A DNA stretch of 64,000 bases from Siphlonurus alternatus (GCA_949825025.1 OX463780.1:14605480-14669479), one strand, 5' to 3'. Positions 39,666 to 52,365 are shown, numbered from the stretch's first letter. Numbers and translations: made by a program. Notes: generated by a model from the letters alone, not told the origin.

Positions 39666-39843
39666 TCTTTAGCGATTCTTTTTATAAATACACACAAGAT
39701 AATTTCAGATTTCTGTTGCCTTGACATATTATAATATATAAATAAGAATATTTCTTTAATTAATACAAACTCAAATGTTATTAGAATAAGTATGTACAAA
39801 AACTAAACATATGTGACTAAAATTGTATTTTCTTGGTTCACAA

Positions 39844-39851
39844 TGACGTCA
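39844..39851. promoter_or_regulatory. CRE palindrome TGACGTCA
   Basis: In CAATGACGTCACCGGTG at the start of the 39840-40020 island, 180 bp past the SINE fragment. Confidence 0.5.
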
Positions 39852-42056
39852 CCGGTGCTCGCTGTGTGAGGATGACCCACAGTCAAGATGTCCGCGACCT
39901 CACGGCGGCCAACAGAAGCTGCATGCAGATATCGGCGGGGGGGAATCCGAGCCACGCGACTAGCCAACGGGGCCACACGACCTCGCAGTTTTTTGTGCCT
40001 CTCTAGCCTTCCACAGCTCGCGTGACTCAAGAGACCATATTAATTAACCGTGCAGCGATCGGTTATTATTATTATTATAGTAATAATAATACCTAGAATA
40101 TATCTATTTATGACCATAATTTATATTGATAAAATAGCTTAAAACAATTTCAGCTGCTTTTAAAAATTAAAGTCACATTTTTTTTAATTAGATATATAGA
40201 ATCGTGAGAAAAAAAAGATGATGTAATAAATTTTATAAGTTAAAGAAAAATTAAGATATATGTATAAGATTTCAGGTTTTGTATTTTTAATTTGGTTGTT
40301 TTTTTTTAACTATAAAATTTAAAAACCACATTAAACATAAATATAAAAAAATCTGATAATTCTTGTTTATATAAAAAGTGGTAGCGTAAAAATTTAATTA
40401 CTGGTTTAATACCTGGTAATTTGTGTGGAGACGAAGAATAAAATCTTGCTTGAAAACCGCAACGAGCAATTGAGCAGTCATGCACTGTTGCTTCATTTAT
40501 ATGAAGCTTGCGGCTAATATCAACTTTGTATTAAACAAATAGAACAAAAAAAAATCTACTGAAACATAATATGTAAGAATAAAACCTATGTTCAGTGGTG
40601 AACCGAACCTCAGCAACTATCAAAAGGTTCAAAATATCTTGAGTTTGACTTATATCCCAAATAAATAAAAAAAATCTAAGATAATTTGATACGTTTAAAG
40701 TTAAAAAGATGTCATGAAGACTAATAGAGCTTAATTAAAAACAACACCTCAAAAAAAGTAAAAAAATATCAGGAAAAAATGTGGTAAAAAGAGAAAGGTT
40801 GGGATGAAAATAGCTGTTCGTCCGGTGGTGGGTGCTCCTCGCTGCCTTCGTTACGCCACGTCCCTCACTTATATGGTCCACGAAGAAGAAGAAGAACGAA
40901 GATGAATGTCGACTCTTTCCCCCCCCCCCGCAAACCATCACTTAAAAACCTCTTTTTTGTCTAAACCTTTGATTGTTTTACAATCGGTTTTAAAAGCTAA
41001 TTATTTATGAATGAATATAACGTGTTATATAGCTTTAGCTTATATATAGCAGCAAGGCAACAAAGAGACTGAAAGGCTCTTCATTGATGGTCGCCACGCC
41101 TTGCTATAACTTGCTGCTGGATTATTACGCGGCTTCCGGCGTTCGTCGCCGCTGTAATAACACACACCGTGCGTTTTAATGACCCCGCCAGCTATAGCCC
41201 AACAGTGTAGTATCGGCGGACACAGCGCGACTTCACCAAAACCGAGCCAAAATCCAAAGTCAGCACATAAATATAAAATTGAATATAAAAATGACCATTT
41301 CCCTGAGTACAGTCATCTGCGTATTTTAGATGTGCATTGCTGCATATTAGTAGCTTGAAACAGATACAAAAATTCAATTGACTAGCAATATATTTGAAAC
41401 ATTTACATTTTTGAGTATGTGCCATGGCATTTTCACGCTACCATGACGATAAAATATAATGTTAATTCTGATGCAAAATGATATGAGCCTCTTTACGAGA
41501 AAACAAAATGCAAAAAAGGAAGCAAATATAATATAAAAGTATCGACATTAAATTTGGTCTAGCGTGACCGTATACGTATACATATTCAAGGTGGAGGGAA
41601 ACTGCCCCTTTCCTCCTCACAAGCCCCCATTCTCATTCACGCCGCTTTGAGGTGAGGGCGAACAGGAAACCCGACCGGTTCCTCCTGTCTCAAGAAGTAG
41701 TAATCACTTTTCAAGAGAGCCGCTATTTACTCGCTGCTGCAGATGGATGTTATACCTCTCCCCCTCACACCCACCTGGACTAAGCGTGGACCATACGTAG
41801 GCAAAACTCAATAGATTAGAACAAAGCATGCCCGTCATTTTAAAATATATACTATAAATATATAGACCTTTAGTGAAGACATCGATTCACTCAAAACAAA
41901 ATCACATAAGGTCTGCTTGTTAACCCTCATAATGGAAACCCTCTACACTATTATATATAACTTTATATTCAGTCATTCCGCGGCTGCCCCGGAAAAATCT
42001 GACTAAAATATCGTCAGAACAAGCGATATTGGTCGAATATTATTTAGTTGACGCAG

Positions 42057-42070
42057 GTGCCATCTGTTGG
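42057..42070 (-). promoter_or_regulatory. CTCF-like motif
   Basis: On the minus strand CCAACAGATGGCAC fits the CTCF core CCASYAGRKGGCRS at 13 of 14 positions (A for S at the fourth). It is embedded in A+T-rich DNA. CTCF binding is conserved between insects and vertebrates at this core. Confidence 0.4.
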
Positions 42071-43617
42071 TGAAAAACCTCTGAGGCAAAAACCGATTTG
42101 GACATAATAATTATTATTATGAGAGGTCGCAGGATGTATGAACTGAGTAGGTTATTGAACAGAACGTAAAACCTCTTTTTACTGAGAGTACACCCATAAA
42201 CAACATTTAATATACAATCAACAGCATCATCGCCTTTTGCTTGAGGGGAATTATAAATAAAACATCATACAAAGAATGTCGATGGTCTATTAGGACCAGG
42301 ACACCTTCGTGTAAAGGCTGAATTTTCAAGTCTGAATTAAAAAAAAAATAATAATAATAAAATGAAAAAACACTATAATATGTAACATGCAAAATGTAAG
42401 CAAGTTATGCAAGAAATACAAAAATTTAAATTGTTTATCATAAAGTATGCAGTTTTATTATATAAATTAAATTACGATTTTGTTAATTATTATGTACTTT
42501 AAAATATTTGTAATTACTAATTACCTACTGCAATGCAAATAAAAAATATAATTAAAAGTTAAACTACCGTGAAATTCGATCATAAAATATAAAAAAAAAA
42601 TCATCACATGTCCTTGAATTTTTATAAAGAGTAATATAATAATAGTAATAAAAAAAAAAATAATCATATATTATTTTATATTTTTCTAACAATATAGTAT
42701 AAAAACGTAGAATTTATACCAAGAAATATATACATACAGTGTACAACTTATGTACCAGGCATCAACACATGTCGTTATATAATTAAAGTTAATTTGCTAG
42801 AAGCAATTACACGAATGCTACTTATTAAAAAAAGAAAATAGCAACCGGTTTCTTGGGAATTGTTTTAACGCCTGCATTGCTGAGTTATAACTGACGTGAG
42901 TGGTGTTGACGGTGATATATTTCTTGCCATCCACCCATCTTTACAGTTGTATGGACGAAGCTATAAATATCTCATCGAAATCATTACTTTTTATACATTT
43001 ATAATCATATTAATTTTTATTTATTCAAGAGAAAACTACATATTTATATTACGTTTGTACTAACTGCCAGCTAGAATGAAGGAAGACCGTATGCATAATA
43101 TAATATATTTTTTTAATGTACAACCTTTCAAATCATAGATACTATAAAAACTGGTTAACTGGAGACCTGTAATTAACTTTTTTATAATATTCTCATCCGC
43201 CGTTATTCTGATATATCAAGTTGCCTACAAGTTAGGCAACTTTTTCTACACCAAAAGTCTCATTGAAAAGTTTCATATAAACACCACAAGAGAGCAGCAC
43301 CACCTAGTTCGACTCTTTTACCACCTATAGCAGTTTTTGAGAACTACTACGAGAGACGTGGGAAACGTTTGAATCTGCTTTCATTTTTTACCTAAAAAGG
43401 GTCTCCGTTTTACTTTCATGCAATTTTCTTTTATAAGCTCAAATTTGAAATAATACACATTGTTTAAAGTATCCAAAACAAATTAGAAATTAGAAATATA
43501 TATTATATTGCATTAAAAATACATTAAACGCACAGAGACTTCAAATGCAGAATGCAGTATTTGAACCAGAATGACGCAATAAAAAATATTGCAAGAACAT
43601 TTTTAAACAGAAACTTT

Positions 43618-43770
43618 AGGCCTGTTCGTAAACCTTGCTCGGTGTACACTTTTACATCGTTTTCTTACACTAGCGCAGATGGTGGTGTAGGGAGTGCAGT
43701 GCTAATGACGTCACGATTTTTGTTCGTAAACTTGCTCAGAGTACACCGAGCAGGGTTTACGAACAGGCCT
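43618..43770. mobile_element. 153-bp foldback MITE with TTT flanks
   Basis: AGGCCTGTTCGTAAACCTTG on the left is mirrored by GGGTTTACGAACAGGCCT on the right; CTCGGTGTAC and GTACACCGAG extend the arms to about 30 bp. The right arm itself contains a second inverted unit (GTTCGTAAACTTGCTC...GAGCAGGGTTTACGAAC), so the element has three copies of the terminal motif. TTT on both sides may be a 3-bp duplication but is weak evidence in A+T-rich DNA. A TGACGTCA site lies inside it at 43706. Confidence 0.7.
43706..43713. promoter_or_regulatory. CRE palindrome TGACGTCA inside a MITE
   Basis: In AATGACGTCACGA within the foldback element 43618-43770, so this copy may have arrived by transposition. Confidence 0.45.
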
Positions 43771-43773
43771 TTT

Positions 43774-45143
43774 ATTGATGTTAGTTTTTTAAAATTACTT
43801 TCAACAAATAACAAGAAAACAAAAATTAACAAGAACTAACCGAATTAATTACCCTCCCTAATAAAGTAGAGAAATATTACAAACTAATTTAACTTATTAG
43901 AAACTATACAATATTATACCTGGGGATTAAAATAGCTGTGTTAACATTATAGATTTGGCAAGCTAGTATCGACATTAGCAGGCAAGCCGGGCATTTGATA
44001 TTTTTGCAAGGAGTTGGTTGGCGTCAGGGTCACGTGGGGGCGGGAGATTCGTGAGGAGCTTGGCAAGTTGGCGACACAATGAGCACCAAGACACACGTCG
44101 TCCCGCTCCCCAAGGCTCCGTGATAAGACGTTTAATTAACTTCTTCATATACACGTGTAAGCGTGCGCGTACACACCCTCTACCCTCTCCAACTAAAGAC
44201 ACTTTTTTTTTTACGTGACGCATTATTATGGTGATCAAAATAAGAAATCAGATTACATTTATGTTTCTGTATTGCAACGACCGTTACAATGATAAATGAT
44301 AAAGCATTGGCTGAGTTTAACTATTGAGGCGCCATTGCTTGCAATAAAATGCAAGAAAAAAAAAAAGAAAAGTGCATATGATACATATATTACACCACTA
44401 AAGCGATGTATACCTGTACTTCTCGTCTCTCGGATTTTTTTTTTATCAATATTATGTTAGATCGGTGAATGATTGCTTTTGACTTAACATTTTACATGAA
44501 ACTCATGATATTTCTAAGATTGATGAATGATGACCAAGGTTACAAAATATTATTTGGCACTCCTAAAAAAAAACATCTTGTTAACAATCCCTCCTTGATT
44601 TATCTGAGTGTTTGCTATCAACTGAATGGTTCTCGTTATGAATGGGCTTATCAACATGCAGCGTCACGCGGTCTGCATAGCCCTCTATAGCCCCGGGGAG
44701 GGGGCAGAACCTCGGCTGACTCTCGCTTGCTCGTTCGCTGACGGTCCGCCGCCGCCGCGCTAATGGAGTAATCGCTCGCTTCCTCATTAAGCTCACAGTG
44801 TAGCCATGGCGGGGGCAGCTAAAGCGGTCCGTACAGTACCTACATATTATATACACTCGTACATACTGTACTGTATATACTATATATCAAGGAGGCTGCT
44901 ACTGCACTGACGGTCACTAACTGTCCCATATAACTAAAACCCCATGAAACCCCATCGGTCCACGCGCTGTCAGCAGCCAGCCCACAGCTGCTCATTATTA
45001 ACTAGACACTTAAAAATTATACTTATAAAACGATTTAATTAACTCTAAATTTCATAAAAAAAATTTCAATGTTATTTCAACTGGTTAAGATTTTGCCCGG
45101 AGAGGAACGCTTCCTATGAAAGTTAACATGATGGGGTACTCAC
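43774..45143. other. Non-coding downstream of exon B
   Basis: GC islands at 44000-44130 and 44640-44990 (GGTCCGCCGCCGCCGCGC). No second exon with matching phase 1 acceptor was recognised here. Confidence 0.5.
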
Positions 45144-45342
45144 CCAGGGAGCTCTCTGGGTCGCTGAGGTCACTCAAAGAAGGCACTTTCTGCATGGAGC
45201 TGAGGGAGCGACACACGCCGGCAGGAACGCACGCCTCGTCGGCCTCGGGCTGCTCTTGCTTGATGCCCATGTCCCCACCGGGGGAGGAGGCTGTGTCCGA
45301 GCCCCCGCGGCCCCCACAGTGTTCCGCCGGCAGCTGGAACCG
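45144..45342 (-). CDS. Internal coding exon B of an unidentified gene
   Basis: The exon is 199 bp, minus strand, between a good acceptor (TTGTGTTGTTTGCAG|CGG) and a consensus donor (CTGG|GTGAGTAC). It enters in phase 0 and leaves in phase 1. The 66 residues begin RFQLPAEHCGGRGG, pass through a Ser/Gly stretch to GDMGIKQEQPEADEACVP, and end SSMQKVPSLSDLSDPESSLG. IKQE fits the sumoylation consensus (hydrophobic-K-x-E), and the Ser/Asp/Pro-rich end looks phosphorylatable. These are usual in disordered linkers of transcription regulators. The IKQE followed by a Q-(K/R)-VPS motif is faintly reminiscent of the linker upstream of the ETS domain in Ets1-type proteins, but this is a few residues only and I do not assign it. 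Codon third positions are G/C-rich. No following exon is visible down to position 1, so the next intron is probably 45 kb or longer. Confidence 0.75.
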
Positions 45343-45426
45343 CTGCAAACAACACAAAGTCAATTAAACGTTGCCGCCGCGTGCACCAATTAACACTAAT
45401 TTGATGACGACACGGGTACACTTTAG

Positions 45427-45434
45427 TGACGTCA
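45427..45434. promoter_or_regulatory. CRE palindrome TGACGTCA
   Basis: In TTTAGTGACGTCATCA, 85 bp upstream (minus direction) of the acceptor of exon B. Confidence 0.45.
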
Positions 45435-48400
45435 TCATACAATAACTGGAAATGATGGAACATGGGAATATATCAACTTTTTATTTTTTTTAATACTTTC
45501 TTTTATTGTATTGTTGCATAGCTAGTTGCCTTCACTTTCAATATAAAACACACAAAAAAAAATTGAAAATTATACTAAGTTAAATACTCATAAAGTCAAT
45601 TTGAAATTCTTTGCTGGATCGAAATATTGAAATCTTACATGATGCTATACAAATAGTTTTTTTGAGAGACCATACTTAAAAACAATTAAGATCCTTAATA
45701 AAATAATAATAATAAAAAAGTTTATTTTCAAAAGATGGGACAAGTTTACAGCTCATACTGTAGCTAATAAAAAAAAAAAAAAAAACTAATGGCAGTATGA
45801 ATTTGAGTGCACATTTATGATGCTCAGACAGGTAGTGTCATAAAATTTGGACTCTTTTTGCAAATAGGTGTCAAAAAAATAATGACCCCATGCAGTAAAA
45901 TTTCTTGTACCTAATATAAAATATCTGAAAGGTGCAAACTCATGAAGGCTAAATTCCAACATGACTTTACAGAGAAAAAGGTTTCATTTCACCTGCGCAA
46001 AACCTGGGTTCGGGTATAAAAATTAATACAACAAGGAAAAAGTTCAACAATGGAAGCTTTTACTAAAGGAAGTCACAATAATTGTCATTGCCGTAGGGAT
46101 GAAAATTAAGAGCTGGCTTTTAAAATAGCTTTCAAAAAAAGGTGCAGATACTATTATTATGTTTTTAGGTGCGTGATGTTTTTTGTACTATGTTCAGTAC
46201 AAAAGGGTCTAGATATAATACATAAATAGAATAGAATTACCCATTAAAATTCTTGGTAAAAGTATAAATATAATAAATAAAATAATACAGAAAAGTAAAC
46301 GAAAAAAAAAAGTCAAAGAGCAAAAATCACTCTTTTGCTTTATATTAATATGTGTTTTTGTGTAGCATTGGTGAACATCAGAGTCAAAAACATCAATACA
46401 TAATTAATTTATTATACATCAGTACTGCAGTCAGTACAGTGAGTATTGAACAAATGGCATTAAATATAAAAACTATTATACATAAACTATAATAAATTTA
46501 ATATACATTCTTCTTTTTAACTGAAGCTGATGCTTTTATAAAAATTAAATTAATGACATTTAACATCATAATTCTCCAATACCAAATACAGAGTTACTAT
46601 TTTTCCTACAAGGCACATGGGACTAACATTCAAGTGGAGAGTTGCTCATAGTTTTATTTGTGAAGAGGTAAGGGATGAGTCTGCTGCTGCTGTGATAGAC
46701 GCCGCCTTCGCTCTAGCATCAGACTAGAGATAATAATGTTGTGGAGCCACAAGAGCGGCTTAAACTGAGATAACCCTCTCCCGATCGCGTCATCGTTCAT
46801 TCAAGTTGTGCTACTGCTGTTGCGAGGTCAAATATTGCGAGGAGCACTCGTAATATTATATAGTAACTTCGTTGTGTGCAAGTGCTGCAGGAAATCAGAT
46901 AACATTATTAATTTTTAGAAATACAAATGATAACGAATAATGCGTATATATTGTTTTATTTTTTTAGTATAGGACAAAGTTCACCACATATAAATAATGT
47001 TTAATCAAAACTTTTATATTAATTTTTTTAAGTGTATATTTTATCTTCATATATACACTTCATTATATTAAAAAAAAAAGTAATAGCTTTGCTTTATCAA
47101 AGTGGAATGAATGAAAGTCAGTTAAATTGTAGATGCATGATTGTAGATACTTAAAAAGTTTAATCAATTCACTGTATAGTCATTTTATTATTAAAATTAT
47201 ATAAAAAAAGGGGGTGAAAAATAATTTTAGAAACCCCACTCTAGTTGTCAATTATCGGTTGGATGGGCCATTTTGAGTTCTGATTTGCTACGAGATTAAC
47301 AGGACTTGGTCACTGCCGTGGGTCGCGTGCGATGTTCATATCAATCAGAGAGTAGGGGAGAGGCGCCTCCCCCTCCCCTCATTCTCAGGCGCCTCCAGTC
47401 ACGCACAGCTGAGCCCATCAATGAATGAAAACAGGCGTGAATTGGCAGCCTTGTTCATATGATGAGATTTTTTTTTCTTTCTAATATATCATTTTGATTG
47501 TTTCATGAAATGTTAATAAAAAAAATAATAACATGACATACTAACCACATAGATTATTATACAAAATATCATCACGGATTTCACAACTTTTTACTTATTT
47601 TATGAATTATTGAAAAATGGTTGTGAAATCACCGTTTCTGAATCATATATATATATTGAAAAGTTTTAGTAATAAAAAAAAAATAATAAAAAATATCAAA
47701 TCTCTGCTATAGAATAAATAAATAACATATGAACGAATAATATTTTAAATCATGAATCATTTATTATCTTTACCTTATAATATATTTGACCTTCTTCTAC
47801 GCATTTAAATGCTCTTTTCTCTTGTATTATAAGATGCAAAACTACCATGAACTTTATATGCAAAATTTAATCTCGAAGTCTCTCCATCTCATGACATATA
47901 ATACGTCATGTTTTATCCACGTGCCATTATAGATAACATGACGTAATAATATCGTGGACGAGTTATCACATCACAACAAACAGTATAATAGCTGTGTACA
48001 TGATGCATGCATCCTACATCACGCTTTGTTTACATGACTGCAGTAGTAGTCTGGTGGTACACATATGGAAGCCATAGCGCCCAGCAGCAGCAGTCAAGCA
48101 TCAACTGCAGTAGAGGATGGCAAGCGTGAGACGCCGCCACCCACACCACATGCAACAGCCTCACGCAACCATACCGCAGCCTGACACACAGAAAAATCTG
48201 GTGCTGACGGTGCCATCACCGTGATACCAAGAAATACAAAATTTATCATGCTGAAAATTATAATCACAACGAAGTGATTATTGACAACGATCAACAGAAA
48301 GTTTTCTCCACCCATAACCAATTTTCACCTGCATGTCCGCATTTTATTTTTTATTTTTCCACGCAAGAAGAGGAAAACAATCAAATTTTATTTTATTTCG

Positions 48401-49996
48401 AGCAATTATTATATTTTAGAAACGAAACGTTGAGTCATATTGCACATGCAAGTAAGTATAGGGCGAGCTTGAGTTTGCCTGACATGTTACAATATAAACA
48501 AGGACAAATAAATTTAATATTAAATCATAATGAAAGATAATTTAAATAAACATGAAACTATAAGTCTTAATTTAAAAATATGCCATCTTTTTTATCTTAC
48601 ATTTCTTTCATATTAACAATAATTGTGTGTTAGCAATTATTATGTAAAAAGATCTTGTTAACAACATAGCAAGCTACTGTAACCCGATACTAATTCGAAT
48701 GTGGGAAGAAAATACTTTTTTTTTTTCAACCCAACTAACGAAGTTTAACAATATTTGCGTCGTGGGAAAACAAGAAACAAAAATTAATATACGAAAAACT
48801 GAAATCCTCATTATTATCTGATGTTCGGGTGCTTCATGAAGCTCCCGAATTGACGGGTATGAGGACTGAAGCGAATCGACCTTTGGCCTTGAACAGCAGC
48901 AGGGTTGCCGCAGGGTCATGAGACTACGGCAAGGCGGGCGGTCTGGGTACATTGAGGGCGGTACAAGCCGTGGGAGTCGTAGGCAGTGTCGCCGTCGTCA
49001 CAGCCGCCTGCTGCTAGCTCCTCAGTGCCGAAGAGAATAAACCGTGACGTCGCACTGGCAATTCCATCAACCGCAGTGAATTATGGACTACCTAAACTGA
49101 ATGGCTGAGGAGATAACCCTGATTAGAACCGGCCATAAAAGCTATCCCTGGGGATAGTGGGGATATATTATGCTTAGTAAAAAGGTTTCTATACTGAAAT
49201 ATATTATGTACGTACAGTAAAGTATAAAGAGTGAATTACTGAGTTACATAAATTTCATAATGAAAGAGAAATGGATATCTTGGGTATGTAAGAAAAAAAA
49301 AATATATATAATATAATATATTTAATTTTTTTGCTATGGATTGAACAAAAAAAAATAATGCTCGTTCATGTTTAGTTTCATTTCAAAATACTGAAGCACT
49401 ATACATGGAGAACTCGTGCCTGTTCAAAGCAGAAACAAAACATATAGTTTTGCATGAAAACAATAACAATACAAACTTACGCCTGAATGTACGTCATAGT
49501 TATGACAACATTTTTCGACTTGGGAGGTATTGATGACGTATATTGACTTTGAACCGAGAGTACAAGTTTGATGTTTTTACTTTTCGTGTTACATCAGTAT
49601 GAACTTTTGTTTTGAAAGTGAGATTTTAATTAACAAACTAACAAGTGATATAAGTTGATCCAACCATTGAAAGTTGCATGCAGAATCTGAATACAGTGAC
49701 CAGCGATAGTATTAGCGTTCTAGAATTTCCAGGACGCTATGGTGTAATCTATAATAAAATGGAAATCAAAGTTATGTACTTTTATACATTCACATTGCAC
49801 TACATGCGTGCTTGTCACCAAAGGAGCTGACAAATTAATGATCGGGCTTACCAACCATATCGCGGTCAATCGAATGGAAATAAGAAATTAAAAAGTAACT
49901 AGTATTATTATTTTAATGCGCATACAATGTTTCTCCGTCAGAAATTAAGCCATTTTCTATAGATAGTGATCGACAATAGGAAGTAATAACAGAGAT
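45435..49996. other. Intronic non-coding with GC islands
   Basis: A+T-rich to 46660, then islands at 46670-46850 (CTGCTGCTGCTGTG), 47240-47450, 48060-48200 and 48830-49150. No splice-consistent frame was found. Confidence 0.5.
48824..48849. repeat. 26-bp palindrome TTCGGGTGCTTCA/TGAAGCTCCCGAA
   Basis: The two 13-base halves pair completely except for one T:T position. It lies in a GC-rich island with no open frame. It could be a binding site for a dimeric factor or a remnant of a foldback. Confidence 0.6.
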
Positions 49997-49999
49997 CTT

Positions 50000-50177
50000 G
50001 GGGGACATTCACAAAGCACTTTAACGCCCACTTTAGCCCCCATTTTTAACCCTGGTGCTAAACATGGTGCCAAACTATGAGCTTAACATGGTCAGCCCCT
50101 GGTTTAGTACCATGTTTAGCACCAGGGTTAAACATCGGGGCTTAAGTGGGAGTTAAAGTGCTTTGTGAATGTCCCCC
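50000..50177. mobile_element. 178-bp foldback MITE with CTT duplication
   Basis: The ends GGGGGACATTCACAAAGCAC and GTGCTTTGTGAATGTCCCCC are perfect inverted repeats, and the symmetry continues through TTAACCCTGGTGCTAAACAT to a small centre near 50085. CTT flanks both sides (49997-49999, 50178-50180), a 3-bp target duplication. G-rich ends with 3-bp duplications suggest the PIF/Harbinger group, although CTT is not its usual TWA target. A GC-rich, low-divergence island in A+T-rich DNA. Confidence 0.8.
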
Positions 50178-50180
50178 CTT

Positions 50181-52209
50181 ATAGTTGTAAGCTCTTTGGA
50201 GTCTTTGGTAATAATACATAATTTTATTAATATTATATTTCCTTATTGATAACCATGTACGTCTTCATGTCAAGAAAAATTAATAATATAATATTTGCAT
50301 ACATGTTCTTGGATTGCAAACATGCACAGGTATACCAGAGAAGAAAGTACCAGTAATAAGAGCATAATTCATGACTTTAAAAGTAAAATTTTCATCACAA
50401 ACTTGCCATCTTTCAGTATTACATTTTTTATAATTTTTATAATACAAATATCATCATGAATATAAAAAATATAGACCGAGTCAACAGTAGCTTTGCCATT
50501 GACTCAAATATTATGAGTGGCGGGTGTATGCCTGCTGTGCTGTGAGCTAATGTATCTAAATATAGTGAACGCTAGAGAAAAGGGCCGAGAGCAATGGAAC
50601 AATGCTCAGGGAAGCCAAAATTCAAAAGACTTGAGAGGGAGGCTAATGAAGAGATGAGGGGGCCAAGAAGATTGTATACTGGTAGCACTGGAGAAACATC
50701 CGAGGGTAGTTTGGTGGTGTAGAGTCACAAGTAGTGTTCTCTCTCCCCCTAGGCTATGCAGCTCGCTTTCTCAGCTGCATTCTAGCCTTGAAACGATACA
50801 TACAGCAGCATGGGGGTGTCTGCTGCAGCGATGCTGGCTGGGGGGGGGGGGAGGGAGGCAGCATGGCGCGCCACCCTCATCTCGATCTCACGTAGCGGGG
50901 AGCGACACAAGACCTTATCTCCGGCGTTTAGACCTTGTTTTTACATCACTTGCCTTCAGCACTTCTATATAGGTATATTCGAAAATACACAATAAAATGA
51001 GAATCAAGAATCTCACCTTTTCTAATGTTCACTGTAAAGATGGTTCACCTGATTTTTTTTTTATTCATTTATAAAAAAAATTGCATGGGATTGCATTTTA
51101 ACAATGGTTCAATACTATACACATTGCACCATGATCCCTGCAGGTTGCAGGAAAACCACTTCCCTTTAAAGTTTTAATCTAATTCTGAAACGTTCGATAG
51201 TAAATTTGTAATGCCTGAAGAGATCGTCTGAAGTCGGCAAAATAATTTTTTTTTTTAATTTGAAGAAATTATTAATTTTGAAATCAAAGAATGAATTGTA
51301 GTTAAATAATATCTGCAATTTAAAAATTTACAGCTTGTCTTAAGAAGTTAAAACTAAATATTATACATTATACTTCAGTACACCATTGGTTTAACCTAAA
51401 CACTGCATAAATATGCATTTCCATTTTTATGTTCCATGCATTGTCAACATCTTATTTTAAGATGTACTGTATGGACAAACGATTGACCAACTTCCACAAA
51501 AAGTTGATCAAGTAAACTCAGATTGCAAGTCACAATTTGAGAAATCGAGTTTGAAAGTGAGAATAAATTTTAGGTATAGTTTTAATTTGGGGAAAACATG
51601 TAACTTTATTTTACGCGAAGTAGATACTAAATAAATTTAATATTAATTGAAAGTTCAATGACAATATCCAATTATGATTACCATTATGTAACTGCGAATG
51701 CATAACTATTAAACCGAATATCATATATGACTGTATAGATTAAATTAAAAATTAATTATCCGCAAAGTAACAAACTGAGAAACAAAAATAGTGAGTACGT
51801 TATGTATTTTAAAAATCATACGAACTTCCCTTGTAGCAATCATCACAGTCAGGACGCTCACATCTGCTGTGTCCATCAATTCCAAGCCGAAACACTTGTG
51901 CAGTACAGTACGCAAGTAAAAAAAAATAACAAGACGCTTTTCTTCTGGCAGCTTTGAAGAAACCGTTTGGCAACGTATTGGAACGTTGTCAAATAAATAT
52001 AATGGGTTTCAAAAATTGTCGACTCCTTTATAAGTACAGTGCACAGTACATGATACTGCTATGTATACTGTAGTTAAGGCTAACATCTTTCTGAATGAAT
52101 ATATGTATATACGTGATGACAAAATCGGAGCTAAATTTGTCTAAATAAATACTGATACCCTATAACTGTACCGAGCGATAGTAAATATTAACACACTATC
52201 AATAATTAC
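50181..52209. other. Intronic non-coding with one broad GC island
   Basis: The island at 50500-50930 includes a G-run (50840-50850) and GGGAGCGACAC; the rest is A+T-rich. Nothing else is recognised. Confidence 0.5.
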
Positions 52210-52365
52210 CAGTGATCTCGTTTGGAGTCTCTTCTTGCGTTTCTTATCAGCACTGGTAGCCATAGCCGATGCCGCAGGTTGCCTATTACAAGGGTGCAAC
52301 AATATCGGCGCAGGAGCGTTCGATATGACACTAGCACTTGAATTATCACTTGATGTCACCACCAT
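52210..52365 (-). CDS. Possible alternative first coding exon (52 codons)
   Basis: A minus-strand open frame starts at an ATG in a strong context (ACAACAATGG) and runs 52 codons: MVVTSSDNSSASV at the start, Ala/Pro/Ser-rich middle, and the basic cluster ADKKRKKRLQTRSL at the end, a plausible nuclear localisation signal. It stops at CTG|GTAATT, an acceptable but not ideal donor, in phase 0. This would splice in frame to exon B (45342), bypassing exon A. An earlier in-frame ATG at 52374 has a weaker context. Upstream, an ATG at 52464 opens a 21-codon frame closed by tandem TAA stops near 52396-52401, so it would be a uORF in the same frame. A GC-rich island at 52730-52990 lies 0.4-0.6 kb upstream and could be promoter or 5' UTR. 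It could also be a chance frame. Confidence 0.4.

Larger units (their letters stand above)
39666..43614. other. Non-coding with three GC islands
   Basis: Islands at 39840-40020, 41080-41240 and 41590-41800; A+T-rich elsewhere, with A-runs at 42580-42660. GTTGCCTACAAGTTAGGCAAC near 43220 is a short hairpin. Confidence 0.5.

Noticed and set aside
45144..45342. Naming exon B as the pointed/Ets1 linker
   Set aside because: Only IKQE and Q-K-VPS resemble Ets1; exon A shows no Pointed domain and no ETS domain is in the window.
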